From the NCBI RefSeq assembly GCF_022968825.1, contig NZ_JALHKS010000002.1, positions 124,001-188,000 on the forward strand: a stretch of 64,000 nt of DNA, written 5' to 3'. A program made the position numbers and the translations under genes. Below, one piece after another: positions 16,364-24,391 of the stretch; positions within the stretch are counted from its first letter, which is position 1, and every line of letters begins with the position of its first letter. The notes beneath the pieces were generated by a model. The model did no database searches, was not told the origin of the DNA, and worked only from the letters and a program-made list of their open reading frames with translations. This DNA comes from Chryseobacterium salipaludis. Lineage in GTDB: Bacteria > Bacteroidota > Bacteroidia > Flavobacteriales > Weeksellaceae.

Positions 16364-17452
16364 ATGAAAAGAGATCTCTACATTGATTGCGCGAAGGGCT
16401 TTGCAACGCTTTCCATTATATTTATACATACCGTTTTCTGGTCGGGTCAGTATTATGTTCCGGCGGAACTGCGGGTGCTTTCTCTGCTGATAGATGTGCC
16501 GCTGTTTTATGCACTCAGCGGGCTTACCTCCGGCAGCAATCTGGAGAAAACGCTGTTTCGCCTGCTGAAATTGCAGATCACATACATGATCTTCGTAACC
16601 TTTTTATTTTTTGCCGATTATATTTTTAAGGTAATTGGCCTGCATTTCTTCAGCCTTGCCTGGCTGCAGGATTTCTACGCAACTTTCGGCAGCAAATATG
16701 TTCCGGTGAATATTTCGGATGTACCGCAATGGCAGAATCTGGGCAACTGGTATCTGCATCAATATACCAATGCGGACACTTTCCCGGTGGTGATGGGCAG
16801 TTTCTGGTATTTGAAAGTCTATTTTATTCTGACGGTTTTTGGTGCTTTGATTCTCCGTTTTTTCCCGAAGCATGTTCCGTGTTTTATTGCCGTTTGTTTT
16901 GGACTGACCTTGTTATTTAATGTTTATCCGCCGTATTATCCGACCGGGCAGGTGGGATACGTGGCTTTTTATCTGGGGATTTTCCTGATTGCACATCAGC
17001 TGAAAGGAAAGAAAATAGGCAGGAAGGCAGTTCCGCTTTTATTTCTGTTGCCGCTGCTGATCTTTGTTTTTCTGTACTGGCAGGAAGGCAAGGAATTGTT
17101 TATGAAAATGAACAAAGCCAAGTTTCCACCGAAATGGCTGTATATCTTCTGGTCTTCATTCTCACTGATTACTTTGTTTGTTTTATACAACCGCCTAGCT
17201 GTTGCAAAAGAGAATTTCCTCAGCTATATCGGGCGACACGCCATCTTTTACTATTTTGCGCAGGGCATCAGTTCGTCGCTGATTTACTTCATCGTAGTTC
17301 CGCTCGTGGGAAAAATACCGTGGGCACTGCAGTTGGTTTTAATTTTCAGCATCAATGTAGTATTCGCCGTGGGCATCGCTGAACTGCTCAAGAGGCTGGA
17401 CGCATTGGGCTGGCGTGTGCTCAGGTTTCTGCACAAAAAAACTGCCTCGTGA
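16364..17452 (+). CDS. Acyltransferase family 3 membrane protein
   Basis: 362 residues with about ten predicted membrane helices. The N-terminus MKRDLYIDCAKGFATLSIIFIHTVF has the family motif of acyltransferase-3 proteins, in which an Arg/Asp pair and a His on the first helix are conserved (His22 here). These inner-membrane enzymes O-acetylate or succinylate sugars of polysaccharides, antibiotics or lipids. The acceptor cannot be read from sequence, and no polysaccharide locus is adjacent. The stop codon overlaps the terminator stem. Confidence 0.85.
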   Translation: MKRDLYIDCAKGFATLSIIFIHTVFWSGQYYVPAELRVLSLLIDVPLFYALSGLTSGSNLEKTLFRLLKLQITYMIFVTFLFFADYIFKVIGLHFFSLAWLQDFYATFGSKYVPVNISDVPQWQNLGNWYLHQYTNADTFPVVMGSFWYLKVYFILTVFGALILRFFPKHVPCFIAVCFGLTLLFNVYPPYYPTGQVGYVAFYLGIFLIAHQLKGKKIGRKAVPLLFLLPLLIFVFLYWQEGKELFMKMNKAKFPPKWLYIFWSSFSLITLFVLYNRLAVAKENFLSYIGRHAIFYYFAQGISSSLIYFIVVPLVGKIPWALQLVLIFSINVVFAVGIAELLKRLDALGWRVLRFLHKKTAS

Positions 17453-17467
17453 GGAAGCAGTTTTTTT
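17435..17467. terminator. Bidirectional terminator
   Basis: Stem AAAAAACTGC / GCAGTTTTTT with inner CTC/GAG pairs, between convergent genes; it includes the acyltransferase stop codon. Confidence 0.8.
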
Positions 17468-17490
17468 AATAGAGAAAATCACCCGTTTGA

Positions 17491-17739
17491 TTATGGGTTG
17501 GTACTTTCACCGCGGTTTCCGCGTGCTACCACAGCAATCAGAATAATCAGCAGCAAAGCTCCGACTACCCAGTACAGAGGATTGGTATACCATTCTTCCG
17601 TAGTGGTTGTTTTAGTCGTTGTAACATCTACATTCAAATCAGGCGTTGTATCCTGAGCAAATGCCATTACACTAAAGAAAAGGGTCAGCACCCACACTCC
17701 AAACTGTTCCAGTTTTCTCGTTATTACGCTAGTGTTCAT
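17491..17739 (-). CDS. Small membrane protein with signal peptide
   Basis: 82 residues. An N-terminal signal-like helix ends MAFAQ, then a Thr-rich stretch (TTTKTTTTEEWY), a second helix NPLYWVVGALLLIILIAVVA and a short polar tail. Small proteins of this build are frequent in Chryseobacterium-like genomes, but I know no function. It is monocistronic, convergent with the acyltransferase. Confidence 0.65.
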   Translation of the reverse strand: MNTSVITRKLEQFGVWVLTLFFSVMAFAQDTTPDLNVDVTTTKTTTTEEWYTNPLYWVVGALLLIILIAVVARGNRGESTNP

Positions 17740-17873
17740 AATTTTATTTTTTTAATGTTGCTGTGGAAATATTCAACTTGTATGCCAATACAGTTTACAC
17801 TACCTAATTTAATAACCGTTTTGTTGAATTATATATAATTTAAAACATCACAAACCTCTGAGCCAGAATTTAT

Positions 17874-17881
17874 TAAATTTG
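17874..17881 (+). promoter_or_regulatory. -7 element for miaE
   Basis: TAAATTTG, 13 bases before the miaE ATG. Confidence 0.5.
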
Positions 17882-17894
17882 CCAAAAAGCCCTT

Positions 17895-18473
17895 ATGTTC
17901 AAATTAAGACTGCTCACTGATCCGCGGTGGGCAAATATTGCTGAAAGTAACCTGGAAGAAATTCTGACGGACCATGCCTGGTGCGAACAAAAAGCGACAA
18001 CCAACGCCATTACGCTGATTACCATGCTCCCGGAATATCCGGAAATCGTAACAGAACTCCTGGAAATTGCAAAAGAGGAGCTGGAACATTTCCAGCAGGT
18101 ACACGAAATTATCAAAAAGCGTGGGTACACCTTCGGCCGTGAGCGCAAAGATGATTATGTAGGCCAGCTGATGAAATTTATCGTTCAGGGGAGCCGCCAG
18201 GAATATATTATTGACCGGATGCTTTTCGCTGCCATGATTGAGGCGCGCAGTTGCGAGCGGTTCCGCGTGCTGACAGAAAACATCAAAGATGAAGAACTGA
18301 AAACATTTTACCGCGAACTGATGATTTCGGAAGCAAATCATTACACGACTTTCATTTCCTTCGCACGCCAACTGGGCGATCCCGACACGGTGAACAAGCG
18401 CTGGGAAGAGTGGCTGGATTATGAAGCGAAAGTGATTATTTCCTACGGAAAAAAGGAAACCATTCACGGGTAA
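17895..18473 (+). CDS. miaE: tRNA-(ms2io6A)-hydroxylase
   Basis: 192 residues. It matches the non-haem di-iron MiaE family: ferritin-like helices carrying LEEILTDHAWCEQKA, EELEHFQQVHEIIKKRG, MIEARSCERF and ISEANHYTTFISFARQ, which supply the paired Glu/His ligands. The enzyme hydroxylates the isopentenyl group of ms2i6A37 in tRNA with O2. It is a single gene with a clear terminator after it. Confidence 0.92.
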   Translation: MFKLRLLTDPRWANIAESNLEEILTDHAWCEQKATTNAITLITMLPEYPEIVTELLEIAKEELEHFQQVHEIIKKRGYTFGRERKDDYVGQLMKFIVQGSRQEYIIDRMLFAAMIEARSCERFRVLTENIKDEELKTFYRELMISEANHYTTFISFARQLGDPDTVNKRWEEWLDYEAKVIISYGKKETIHG

Positions 18474-18479
18474 GAACCG

Positions 18480-18504
18480 GCCGGTAATTCACCGGCTTTT
18501 TTTG
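18480..18504 (+). terminator. Terminator after miaE
   Basis: Stem GCCGGT / ACCGGC (18480-18485, 18491-18496) followed by a run of T. Confidence 0.85.
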
Positions 18505-18551
18505 TACATTTAACCGGCAGAATTCATCTTTTATTTAATGCTGCGCTCTTC

Positions 18552-19172
18552 ATGAACAAGAACCGGTACGAACAGATTTTTAACACGTTAGCGAAATCCT
18601 TCTTTCAGGGGTTGCTGATTATCGGGCCGCTGGCCGTAACGGTATGGATTATCTGGTACATTGTTTCCAGTATTGATAATATTATTCCGTCGCTTTCCGA
18701 GCAGCTCTTTCCCGGCACCACCTTTCTGCTTGTTATCAGTACCACAACGCTGATCGGCTATCTGGGCAGCAAATTTATTCTGGGCCGCGTGATTGTGGAC
18801 AGCGTAGATTATCTGCTGGAACATACCCCGGGGATTAAGTTTATTTACTCGTCCTTAAAAGATGTAATGACTTCGTTTGTTGGCGACAAAAAGAAGTTTA
18901 ACCGCCCGGTGCTCATTAAAACTGCTGCGGAACCGGATGTCTGGCGGATTGGTTTTCTCACCCAGAGCGATTTATCTTCCGTAGGATTTCCGGAATATGT
19001 TTCGGTGTATCTGCCCCACTCCTATGCCGTTTCCGGCTGGGTTGTTTTCGTGCTGGCGACCAATATTGTGGTGCTCGAAAATGTCAGCGCGGCGCAGGCC
19101 ATGAAGTTTGCCGTGAGCGGTGGCGTGGCCGGCTTCCATTCGGATGAGAACGTGTTTAAAGCGCCGGAATGA
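18552..19172 (+). CDS. DUF502 family membrane protein
   Basis: 206 residues. Two N-terminal membrane helices (about 16-38 and 52-75) with GLLIIGPLAVTVWIIWYIVSSID are followed by a soluble domain with FKFIYSSLKDVMTSF-like and GFPEYVSVYLPHSYAVSGW motifs. This is the DUF502 layout, widespread and of unknown function, with a suggested membrane role. It is monocistronic; a repeat tract begins directly after its stop. Confidence 0.85.
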   Translation: MNKNRYEQIFNTLAKSFFQGLLIIGPLAVTVWIIWYIVSSIDNIIPSLSEQLFPGTTFLLVISTTTLIGYLGSKFILGRVIVDSVDYLLEHTPGIKFIYSSLKDVMTSFVGDKKKFNRPVLIKTAAEPDVWRIGFLTQSDLSSVGFPEYVSVYLPHSYAVSGWVVFVLATNIVVLENVSAAQAMKFAVSGGVAGFHSDENVFKAPE

Positions 19173-19183
19173 GGGAATAGAGA

Positions 19184-19252
19184 TTAGATGGTTAGAGATT
19201 AGAGGTTAGATGGTTAGAAATTAGATTGTTAGAAGTTAGAGGTTAGAAGTCA
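19184..19252. repeat. TTAGA repeat tract (7-8 bp period)
   Basis: TTAGA at 19184, 19192, 19199, 19206, 19214, 19221, 19229, 19236 and 19243, so successive units are 8, 7, 7, 8, 7, 8, 7 and 7 bases apart. Confidence 0.8.
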
Positions 19253-19427
19253 GAGGTGTGATAGTATAGTTGAAAGCGTAACGAAAGAAGGAAATTGCAC
19301 GTAACGATTTCAGGTGGCGGAGATTCCCAGAAAGTCGTATATGCTTCAAAACCTACCGCCATCTTTACAGGCATTAGCCAGCTGTATTAAAGTTTCTCTT
19401 CTTCATTCCCCTCTTTATTTTCCCCAG

Positions 19428-19502
19428 GTCTATAATCTTTTTGTCTATTATCTGAAAGTCTATCACCTCCAAGTCTATCACCTCCAAGTCTATTATCCTT
19501 AG
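19428..19502. repeat. 15-bp tandem repeat, five units
   Basis: GTCTATAATCTTTTT, GTCTATTATCTGAAA, two identical copies of GTCTATCACCTCCAA, then GTCTATTATCCTTAG. The identical middle copies suggest recent slippage. Confidence 0.85.
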
Positions 19503-19568
19503 CGTCTTAGCTATTCATTTCCTTTCCTCACTTCAGGAAACACTTACAATTTAATCAAAACTATCTTT

Positions 19569-20945
19569 ATGAAATTACCATACGCCGAACCTTTCAGAAT
19601 TAAAATGGTGGAAGAAATTTTCCCGTCCACCCGCGAACAACGTGAACAATGGCTGAAAGAGGCACATTACAATTTATTTAATTTACAGTCTTCGCACGTA
19701 TTTATCGACCTGCTTACCGATTCCGGTACCGGTGCGATGAGTGACCGGCAATGGGCTGCACTGATGACCGGTGATGAAAGTTACGCCGGCTCGCGCAGTT
19801 TTAACCAGCTGCATCAAACAGTACAAAACATTACCGGATATAAATATTTGCTCCCAACACACCAAGGACGCGCTGCGGAAAACGTGCTTTTTTCCGTATT
19901 AGTAAAAGATGGCGATATTATTCCCGGCAACAGCCATTTCGATACCACCAAAGGACACATTGAAATACGCAAAGCACATGCAGTCGACTGCACCATTGAT
20001 GAAGCATTTGATATTGATGACCCGCATCTGTTTAAAGGAAATATTGACCTCAATAAACTGGAAGAGGTCTATAAAAGCCATCCAAAGGAAAAAATCCCTT
20101 TTTGCCTGATTACCATTACCTGCAACTCCAGCGGCGGACAACCGGTTTCGCTGGAAAACATCCGCGCCGTGAAAGAACTTTCGGACCGGTATGGCATCCC
20201 GATTTTCTTTGATTCCGCACGTTTTGCGGAGAATGCCTATTTTATTAAACAAAGAGAAGAAGGACAGCAGGACCGCAGCATTAAAGAAATTGCCAAGGAA
20301 GTCTTCTCGTACGGAGCAGGCATGACGATGAGTTCCAAGAAAGACGGACTGGTGAACATCGGCGGTTTTATAGCACTGAATGATGAAAATATTTTCCGCG
20401 AGGCGAGTAATTTTACTATTGTGTTTGAAGGTTTCATTACCTACGGCGGCATGGCCGGGCGCGATATGGCAGCACTGGCAGTCGGCTTAGATGAAGCCAC
20501 CGAATTTACCTATTTACACAGCCGGATTTCCCAGGTAGAATATCTGGGTAACAAGTTAATTGAACTCGGTATTCCGGTACAGAAACCCATTGGCGGACAT
20601 GCGGTATTTATTGATGCTTTACAGTTTTTGCCTGCCGTAGCGCGCGAAGAATACCCGGCACAAACACTGGCGAATGAAATATATAAAGAAGCCGGCATCC
20701 GCACGGTGGAGATCGGGACGCTGCTGGCCGACCGCGATCCGGAAACGCGCGAGAACCGTTATCCGCGTCTGGAGCTGGTACGCCTGGCGATTCCGAGGAG
20801 AACGTACACGAACAACCACATGGATTATATTGCCGCGGCCGTGAAAAACGTGTATGACCGCCGCGATGAAATTCAGAAAGGCTATCATATCACCTGGGAG
20901 TCCGAAATTCTGCGACACTTTACGGTACAGTTGAAGGAGGCTTAA
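19569..20945 (+). CDS. tnaA: Tryptophanase (PLP-dependent beta-eliminating lyase)
   Basis: 458 residues. It splits L-tryptophan to indole, pyruvate and ammonia. It shows IDLLTDSGTGAMSDRQWA, GDESYAGS, the cofactor-site THQGRAAEN, FFDSARFAENAYF (Asp214) and the PLP lysine in MSSKKDGLVNIGG (Lys257/258). The discriminating stretch near the C-terminus is GIRTVEIGTL, as in tryptophanase. Tyrosine phenol-lyase has an Arg there (SMERG), so tryptophanase is preferred. No tnaC-like leader or tnaB permease is seen. It ends at a strong terminator. Confidence 0.92.
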   Translation: MKLPYAEPFRIKMVEEIFPSTREQREQWLKEAHYNLFNLQSSHVFIDLLTDSGTGAMSDRQWAALMTGDESYAGSRSFNQLHQTVQNITGYKYLLPTHQGRAAENVLFSVLVKDGDIIPGNSHFDTTKGHIEIRKAHAVDCTIDEAFDIDDPHLFKGNIDLNKLEEVYKSHPKEKIPFCLITITCNSSGGQPVSLENIRAVKELSDRYGIPIFFDSARFAENAYFIKQREEGQQDRSIKEIAKEVFSYGAGMTMSSKKDGLVNIGGFIALNDENIFREASNFTIVFEGFITYGGMAGRDMAALAVGLDEATEFTYLHSRISQVEYLGNKLIELGIPVQKPIGGHAVFIDALQFLPAVAREEYPAQTLANEIYKEAGIRTVEIGTLLADRDPETRENRYPRLELVRLAIPRRTYTNNHMDYIAAAVKNVYDRRDEIQKGYHITWESEILRHFTVQLKEA

Positions 20946-20971
20946 CTTTTAGTCTAAAATATTGATGTTAA

Positions 20972-21009
20972 CCCTGTTAGAGTTTCGAGCTCTAACAGGG
21001 CTTTTTTTC
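20972..21009 (+). terminator. Terminator after tnaA
   Basis: Perfect 11-bp stem CCCTGTTAGAG / CTCTAACAGGG with a 7-base loop and T7. Confidence 0.92.
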
Positions 21010-21050
21010 TAATTGCAGTTCACATCATCTCTCGGAATGCACATCTTAAA

Positions 21051-21079
21051 TAAAAAAGAACGGACCCACGGCCCGTTCT
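21051..21079 (-). terminator. Terminator of the 2-oxoglutarate oxygenase gene
   Basis: Stem AGAACGG / CCGTTCT followed on the minus strand by TTTTTATTT. Confidence 0.85.
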
Positions 21080-21102
21080 CAAAATAACAATTCTGCTGAT
21101 TT

Positions 21103-22050
21103 CTATTTTATCAGCCCTAATTCCACCAGTCTTTCATGCAGAAATTCGCCGGCGGTCGTATCTTCGTATAATTTCGGATGCTCGGCGTCCACACAGTTTT
21201 CCAGGACATTCAGCGGCATTTCGCTCACGGGATGCATAAAAAACGGAATGGAATAGCGGCTGCTTCCCCACAGTTCACGTGGCGGATTCACCACCTGATG
21301 CACGGTAGATTTCAGGCGGTTATTGGTGTGACGCGAGAGCATATCTCCGACATTAATCATCAGTTCGTCTTCCTGAGCGATGGCATCAATCCATTCGCCA
21401 TCGTTATTCATCACCTGCAGGCCTTTCCCCTGCGCGCCCATCAGCAGCGTGATGAGGTTAATGTCACCATGCGCCGCAGCACGTACTGCGTTATCGGGTT
21501 CCTGCGTAATCGGCGGATAGTGAATCGGCCGAAGAATGGAATTCCCTTCATTGACAAATTTGTCGAAATAAAATTCGTCCAGGCCTAAATGCAAAGCCAG
21601 GGCGCGCAAAACATAGACACCGGTTTTTTCCAGCATTTTATATGCTTCTTTCCCCACCGCGTTGAATTGCGGAAGTTCTTCCACTTCCACATTGTCAGGA
21701 TATTCCTGCGCATATTTCGAACCTTCTTCCAGATACTGGCCGAAATGCCAGAATTCTTTCAGGTCCGCCTGCTTGAAACCTTTGGCGGTTTCTTTGCCAA
21801 AACCAACGTAGCCGCGCTGGCCGCCAATGCCGGCGATTTCATACTTTTTTTTGGTTTCTACCGGCAGTTCAAAAAAGTTTTTCACTTCTTTGTACAGTTC
21901 ATCCACCAGTTCTTCTTCCAAGAAATGACCTTTCAAAGCAACAAAGCCAATCTCCTGATAGGCTTTTCCGATTTCATTTACAAATTTTTGCTTGCGTTCC
22001 GGCGAGGCCGAAAGGAAATCACGCAAATCCACACTTGGGATCTGTTTCAT
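21103..22050 (-). CDS. Isopenicillin N synthase-like Fe(II)/2-oxoglutarate oxygenase
   Basis: 315 residues from the ATG at 22050; an upstream in-frame start at 22077 would place the -7 element inside the gene. An N-terminal DIOX_N-type domain (IPSVDLRDF, GFVALKGH) is followed by the double-stranded beta-helix with iron ligands His194, Asp196 (AAHGDINLITLL) and His251 (STVHQVV) and the 2-oxoglutarate Arg-x-Ser in SSRYSIPFF (Arg265). Bacterial members act on amino acids, peptides or small metabolites; the substrate is unknown. It is divergent from menD across an 85-base region with facing -7 elements. Confidence 0.88.
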   Translation of the reverse strand: MKQIPSVDLRDFLSASPERKQKFVNEIGKAYQEIGFVALKGHFLEEELVDELYKEVKNFFELPVETKKKYEIAGIGGQRGYVGFGKETAKGFKQADLKEFWHFGQYLEEGSKYAQEYPDNVEVEELPQFNAVGKEAYKMLEKTGVYVLRALALHLGLDEFYFDKFVNEGNSILRPIHYPPITQEPDNAVRAAAHGDINLITLLMGAQGKGLQVMNNDGEWIDAIAQEDELMINVGDMLSRHTNNRLKSTVHQVVNPPRELWGSSRYSIPFFMHPVSEMPLNVLENCVDAEHPKLYEDTTAGEFLHERLVELGLIK

Positions 22051-22074
22051 AATTGTTTGATTAAGTTTCAGCTG

Positions 22075-22082
22075 CAAATTTA
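22075..22082 (-). promoter_or_regulatory. -7 element for the oxygenase gene
   Basis: TAAATTTG on the minus strand, 24 bases before the ATG at 22050. Confidence 0.55.
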
Positions 22083-22112
22083 ATATTTATTTAGGGTGCA
22101 TTTATTATTAAT

Positions 22113-22120
22113 TAAATTTG
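22113..22120 (+). promoter_or_regulatory. -7 element for menD
   Basis: TAAATTTG, 15 bases before the menD ATG, facing the oxygenase -7 element. Confidence 0.55.
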
Positions 22121-22135
22121 CACCAGTTCCCGACT

Positions 22136-23800
22136 ATGAAACAATACTCCTCCAAACACAGCATTCAGCTTTTAGCTTATCTTCTCCAGGAATACGGAAT
22201 TTCCAATGTGGTCATATCTCCCGGTTCACGCAATGCACCGCTGGCGATTCATTTTTCGGAAACGGAAGCGCTGAACTGCTATAGTATTGTGGATGAGCGC
22301 AGCGCAGCTTTTGTAGCGATGGGCATGGCAGAGAGCACAAAAAAACCGGTGGCTATTACTTGCACCAGCGGCTCTGCGGCTGCCAACTATTATCCGGCGG
22401 TGACCGAAGCATTTTACCGCAATATTCCGCTGCTGATTCTCACAGCCGACCGTCCGCGGGATTATGTTGACCTTTTTGACGGGCAGACGATTCGCCAAAA
22501 CCACTTGTACGCTCAGCATTCCTACGGAGACTTTCAACTGGTGGAAGATAACGCGGATGATGCAGATGAAATCAACCTGTCCACCATCAAAAGAGCCATT
22601 GAAGCCTGCCTGGAAAATCAGGGCCCGGTGCACATTAATATCCCACTGCAGGAGCCGCTGTATGAACTGGTTTCGGAATTACCGGTTTTTCCGCCGGTGG
22701 AAAAAACGATTCGTGCTCCGAAATATCAGCTTCCGGCGCGTTTACCCGCAGAGTTTAATGCCGCCAAACGCATTATGATTCTGGCCGGTACGCTGGATGA
22801 TAACGAGCAACTGAACATGCAGCTTTCGCAACTCGTGAAAAACCATAGTGTTGTGGTTTTGAAGGAAGCGAATTCTAACCTGCACAACGAAAAATTCTTC
22901 GGGCATATCGACCGGTATATCTTTAATTTTACGCCGGAGGATTTTAAGCAGTACGGCCCCGATTTATTGATTACCGTTGGCCAGAATGTAGTTTCCAAAA
23001 AAGTAAAGCAATTCCTGAGACAGGCAAAGGTGAAATACCACTGGCATATAGATCCGCACTGGCAGCCCGATACCTATTTCGCGCTCACAGAAAAAGTGGT
23101 GGCCGAGCCGGCGCAGTTTTTTGCACAATTGCTGCCGTCGGTGGCGCTTGAACCTTCTGCGTATTATAATTTATGGAACGTGCTGCGGGATAAGCGCGAC
23201 GCCCAGCATCTGGACTACTGCCGGAAAACCGGATTTTCAGATTTTAAATTCTTTGAAATTCTGACGTCCAAAGTTCCTGCGGACTGGAATGTGCACATCA
23301 GTAATTCCTCGGCAATACGGTACGCGCAACTGTTTGACTTCGGCAAAAATCCTTTGTACTGTAACCGCGGCACCAGCGGTATTGACGGCTCTACTTCAAC
23401 CGCGATGGGTTTTGCCATGAAAAGCGCCAATCCCACTCTTTTGGTTACCGGCGATATCAGTTTTCTGTATGATATCAACGGGCTTTGGAATCAGTATATC
23501 CCACCCTACACGCGGATTATTGTTTTTAATAACGGCGGCGGCGATATCTTTAAAATTATTCCCGGGCCGGACTCGACCAACGCGCTCGATGAATTTATTA
23601 TGACGCGCCACCATAAACACATGGAATTTGTGGCCAGGCAATATGGCTTCAGTTACAGCAAAGCAGACGACGAGGAAACCCTGGTCCGGATTCTCGATAA
23701 CTTTTTCAAGCCGGACAGTCAGCCCAAGATTCTGGAAGTTGACACCATGGAAAGAGAGAACGCACAGATTCTGAAAAACTATTTTGCCTCTTTAAAATAA
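22136..23800 (+). CDS. menD: SEPHCHC synthase (menaquinone synthesis)
   Basis: 554 residues from the ATG at 22136. This thiamine-diphosphate enzyme joins 2-oxoglutarate-derived succinic semialdehyde to isochorismate, the first committed menaquinone step. Seen: VVISPGSRNAPLAIHFSE and DERSAAFVAMGMAE (with the TPP-activating Glu), TSGSAAANYYPAVTEAFY, RTSGIDGS-type CNRGTSGIDGS and the TPP/Mg2+ motif GDISFLYDINGLWN...NNGGGDIF. Other men genes are not adjacent. It is convergent with pabC, whose stop lies within the last bases of menD (9-base overlap). Confidence 0.95.
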   Translation: MKQYSSKHSIQLLAYLLQEYGISNVVISPGSRNAPLAIHFSETEALNCYSIVDERSAAFVAMGMAESTKKPVAITCTSGSAAANYYPAVTEAFYRNIPLLILTADRPRDYVDLFDGQTIRQNHLYAQHSYGDFQLVEDNADDADEINLSTIKRAIEACLENQGPVHINIPLQEPLYELVSELPVFPPVEKTIRAPKYQLPARLPAEFNAAKRIMILAGTLDDNEQLNMQLSQLVKNHSVVVLKEANSNLHNEKFFGHIDRYIFNFTPEDFKQYGPDLLITVGQNVVSKKVKQFLRQAKVKYHWHIDPHWQPDTYFALTEKVVAEPAQFFAQLLPSVALEPSAYYNLWNVLRDKRDAQHLDYCRKTGFSDFKFFEILTSKVPADWNVHISNSSAIRYAQLFDFGKNPLYCNRGTSGIDGSTSTAMGFAMKSANPTLLVTGDISFLYDINGLWNQYIPPYTRIIVFNNGGGDIFKIIPGPDSTNALDEFIMTRHHKHMEFVARQYGFSYSKADDEETLVRILDNFFKPDSQPKILEVDTMERENAQILKNYFASLK

Positions 23801-24391
23801 AAGATTCCGGATACACCCGACAGGATATTCGGTGGCTTTTTCGATCGGATTCAGCGCATTTATCAATTTAAAATGACTGAATTGGTGGATGTTTTCAGGT
23901 GTGATTTCTGTTTCAAAAATGAGCTGGTTATGCAGCAGCCACTGTCTTTGCACCCCGTTCAGCAGAAATGAAACCGGCGTAAACCATTTTTCATCCTTAT
24001 AAAAAATAAGATTCGCATAGGACGCGTCGGTCAGTTGGCCGTTCTTCACGATCAGGATTTCAGAATCGCCATCTTTCAGTTGATTAAGAGCTGCGCGGTC
24101 GGCATATTTAAAAGAATAATCAATCGTATCTGCCTTAACCAGACAGAAAGAACGGTGCACCAGTCGCTGATACACCAGATATTCATAAGAATACTTTCCG
24201 TCCAAACCGTAATCCAGTCTGATTTTGTACAAACCATCCGTGGGAAGTTCTTTAAAGAAATCTTTTTTTAAAATATCAATATAAATTTCCGCACCGAAAT
24301 TTCTTAAAGCCTGCTCAATCCGCTGTTGGTGCAGTTCGGGCAGGTAAATGCGGCCGTTTTCCAGGCGAATACTTTCAATGAACCGGGACAT
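23792..24391 (-). CDS. pabC: Aminotransferase class IV, probable aminodeoxychorismate lyase
   Basis: 199 residues, shorter than the usual 270-290 of PabC, so this is a compact version. It has ESIRLENGRIYLPELHQQRIEQALRNF at the N-terminus, and the run beginning SEILIVKNGQLTDASYANLIF is the class IV PLP-enzyme motif (usually ...EGSVTNIF). It should release pyruvate from 4-amino-4-deoxychorismate to give p-aminobenzoate for folate. It overlaps pabB by 17 bases on the same strand, which supports the role. Confidence 0.82.
   Translation of the reverse strand: MSRFIESIRLENGRIYLPELHQQRIEQALRNFGAEIYIDILKKDFFKELPTDGLYKIRLDYGLDGKYSYEYLVYQRLVHRSFCLVKADTIDYSFKYADRAALNQLKDGDSEILIVKNGQLTDASYANLIFYKDEKWFTPVSFLLNGVQRQWLLHNQLIFETEITPENIHQFSHFKLINALNPIEKATEYPVGCIRNLLF

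Larger units (their letters stand above)
19173..19568. other. Intergenic region with two simple tandem-repeat tracts
   Basis: 396 bases without a convincing gene. It holds nine TTAGA units at 7-8 base spacing (19184-19247) and five 15-base units starting GTCTAT (19428-19502). A short open frame over 19314-19502 is only the translated repeat (VYYLKVYHLQVYHLQ) and is not called. The last 60 bases are presumably the tnaA leader. Confidence 0.7.

Noticed and set aside
19314-19502. 62-codon frame with VYYLKVYHLQVYHLQ
   Set aside because: It is only the translation of the 15-bp tandem repeat.
19569-20945. Tyrosine phenol-lyase
   Set aside because: The specificity stretch reads VEIG as in tryptophanase; the lyase has an arginine there.
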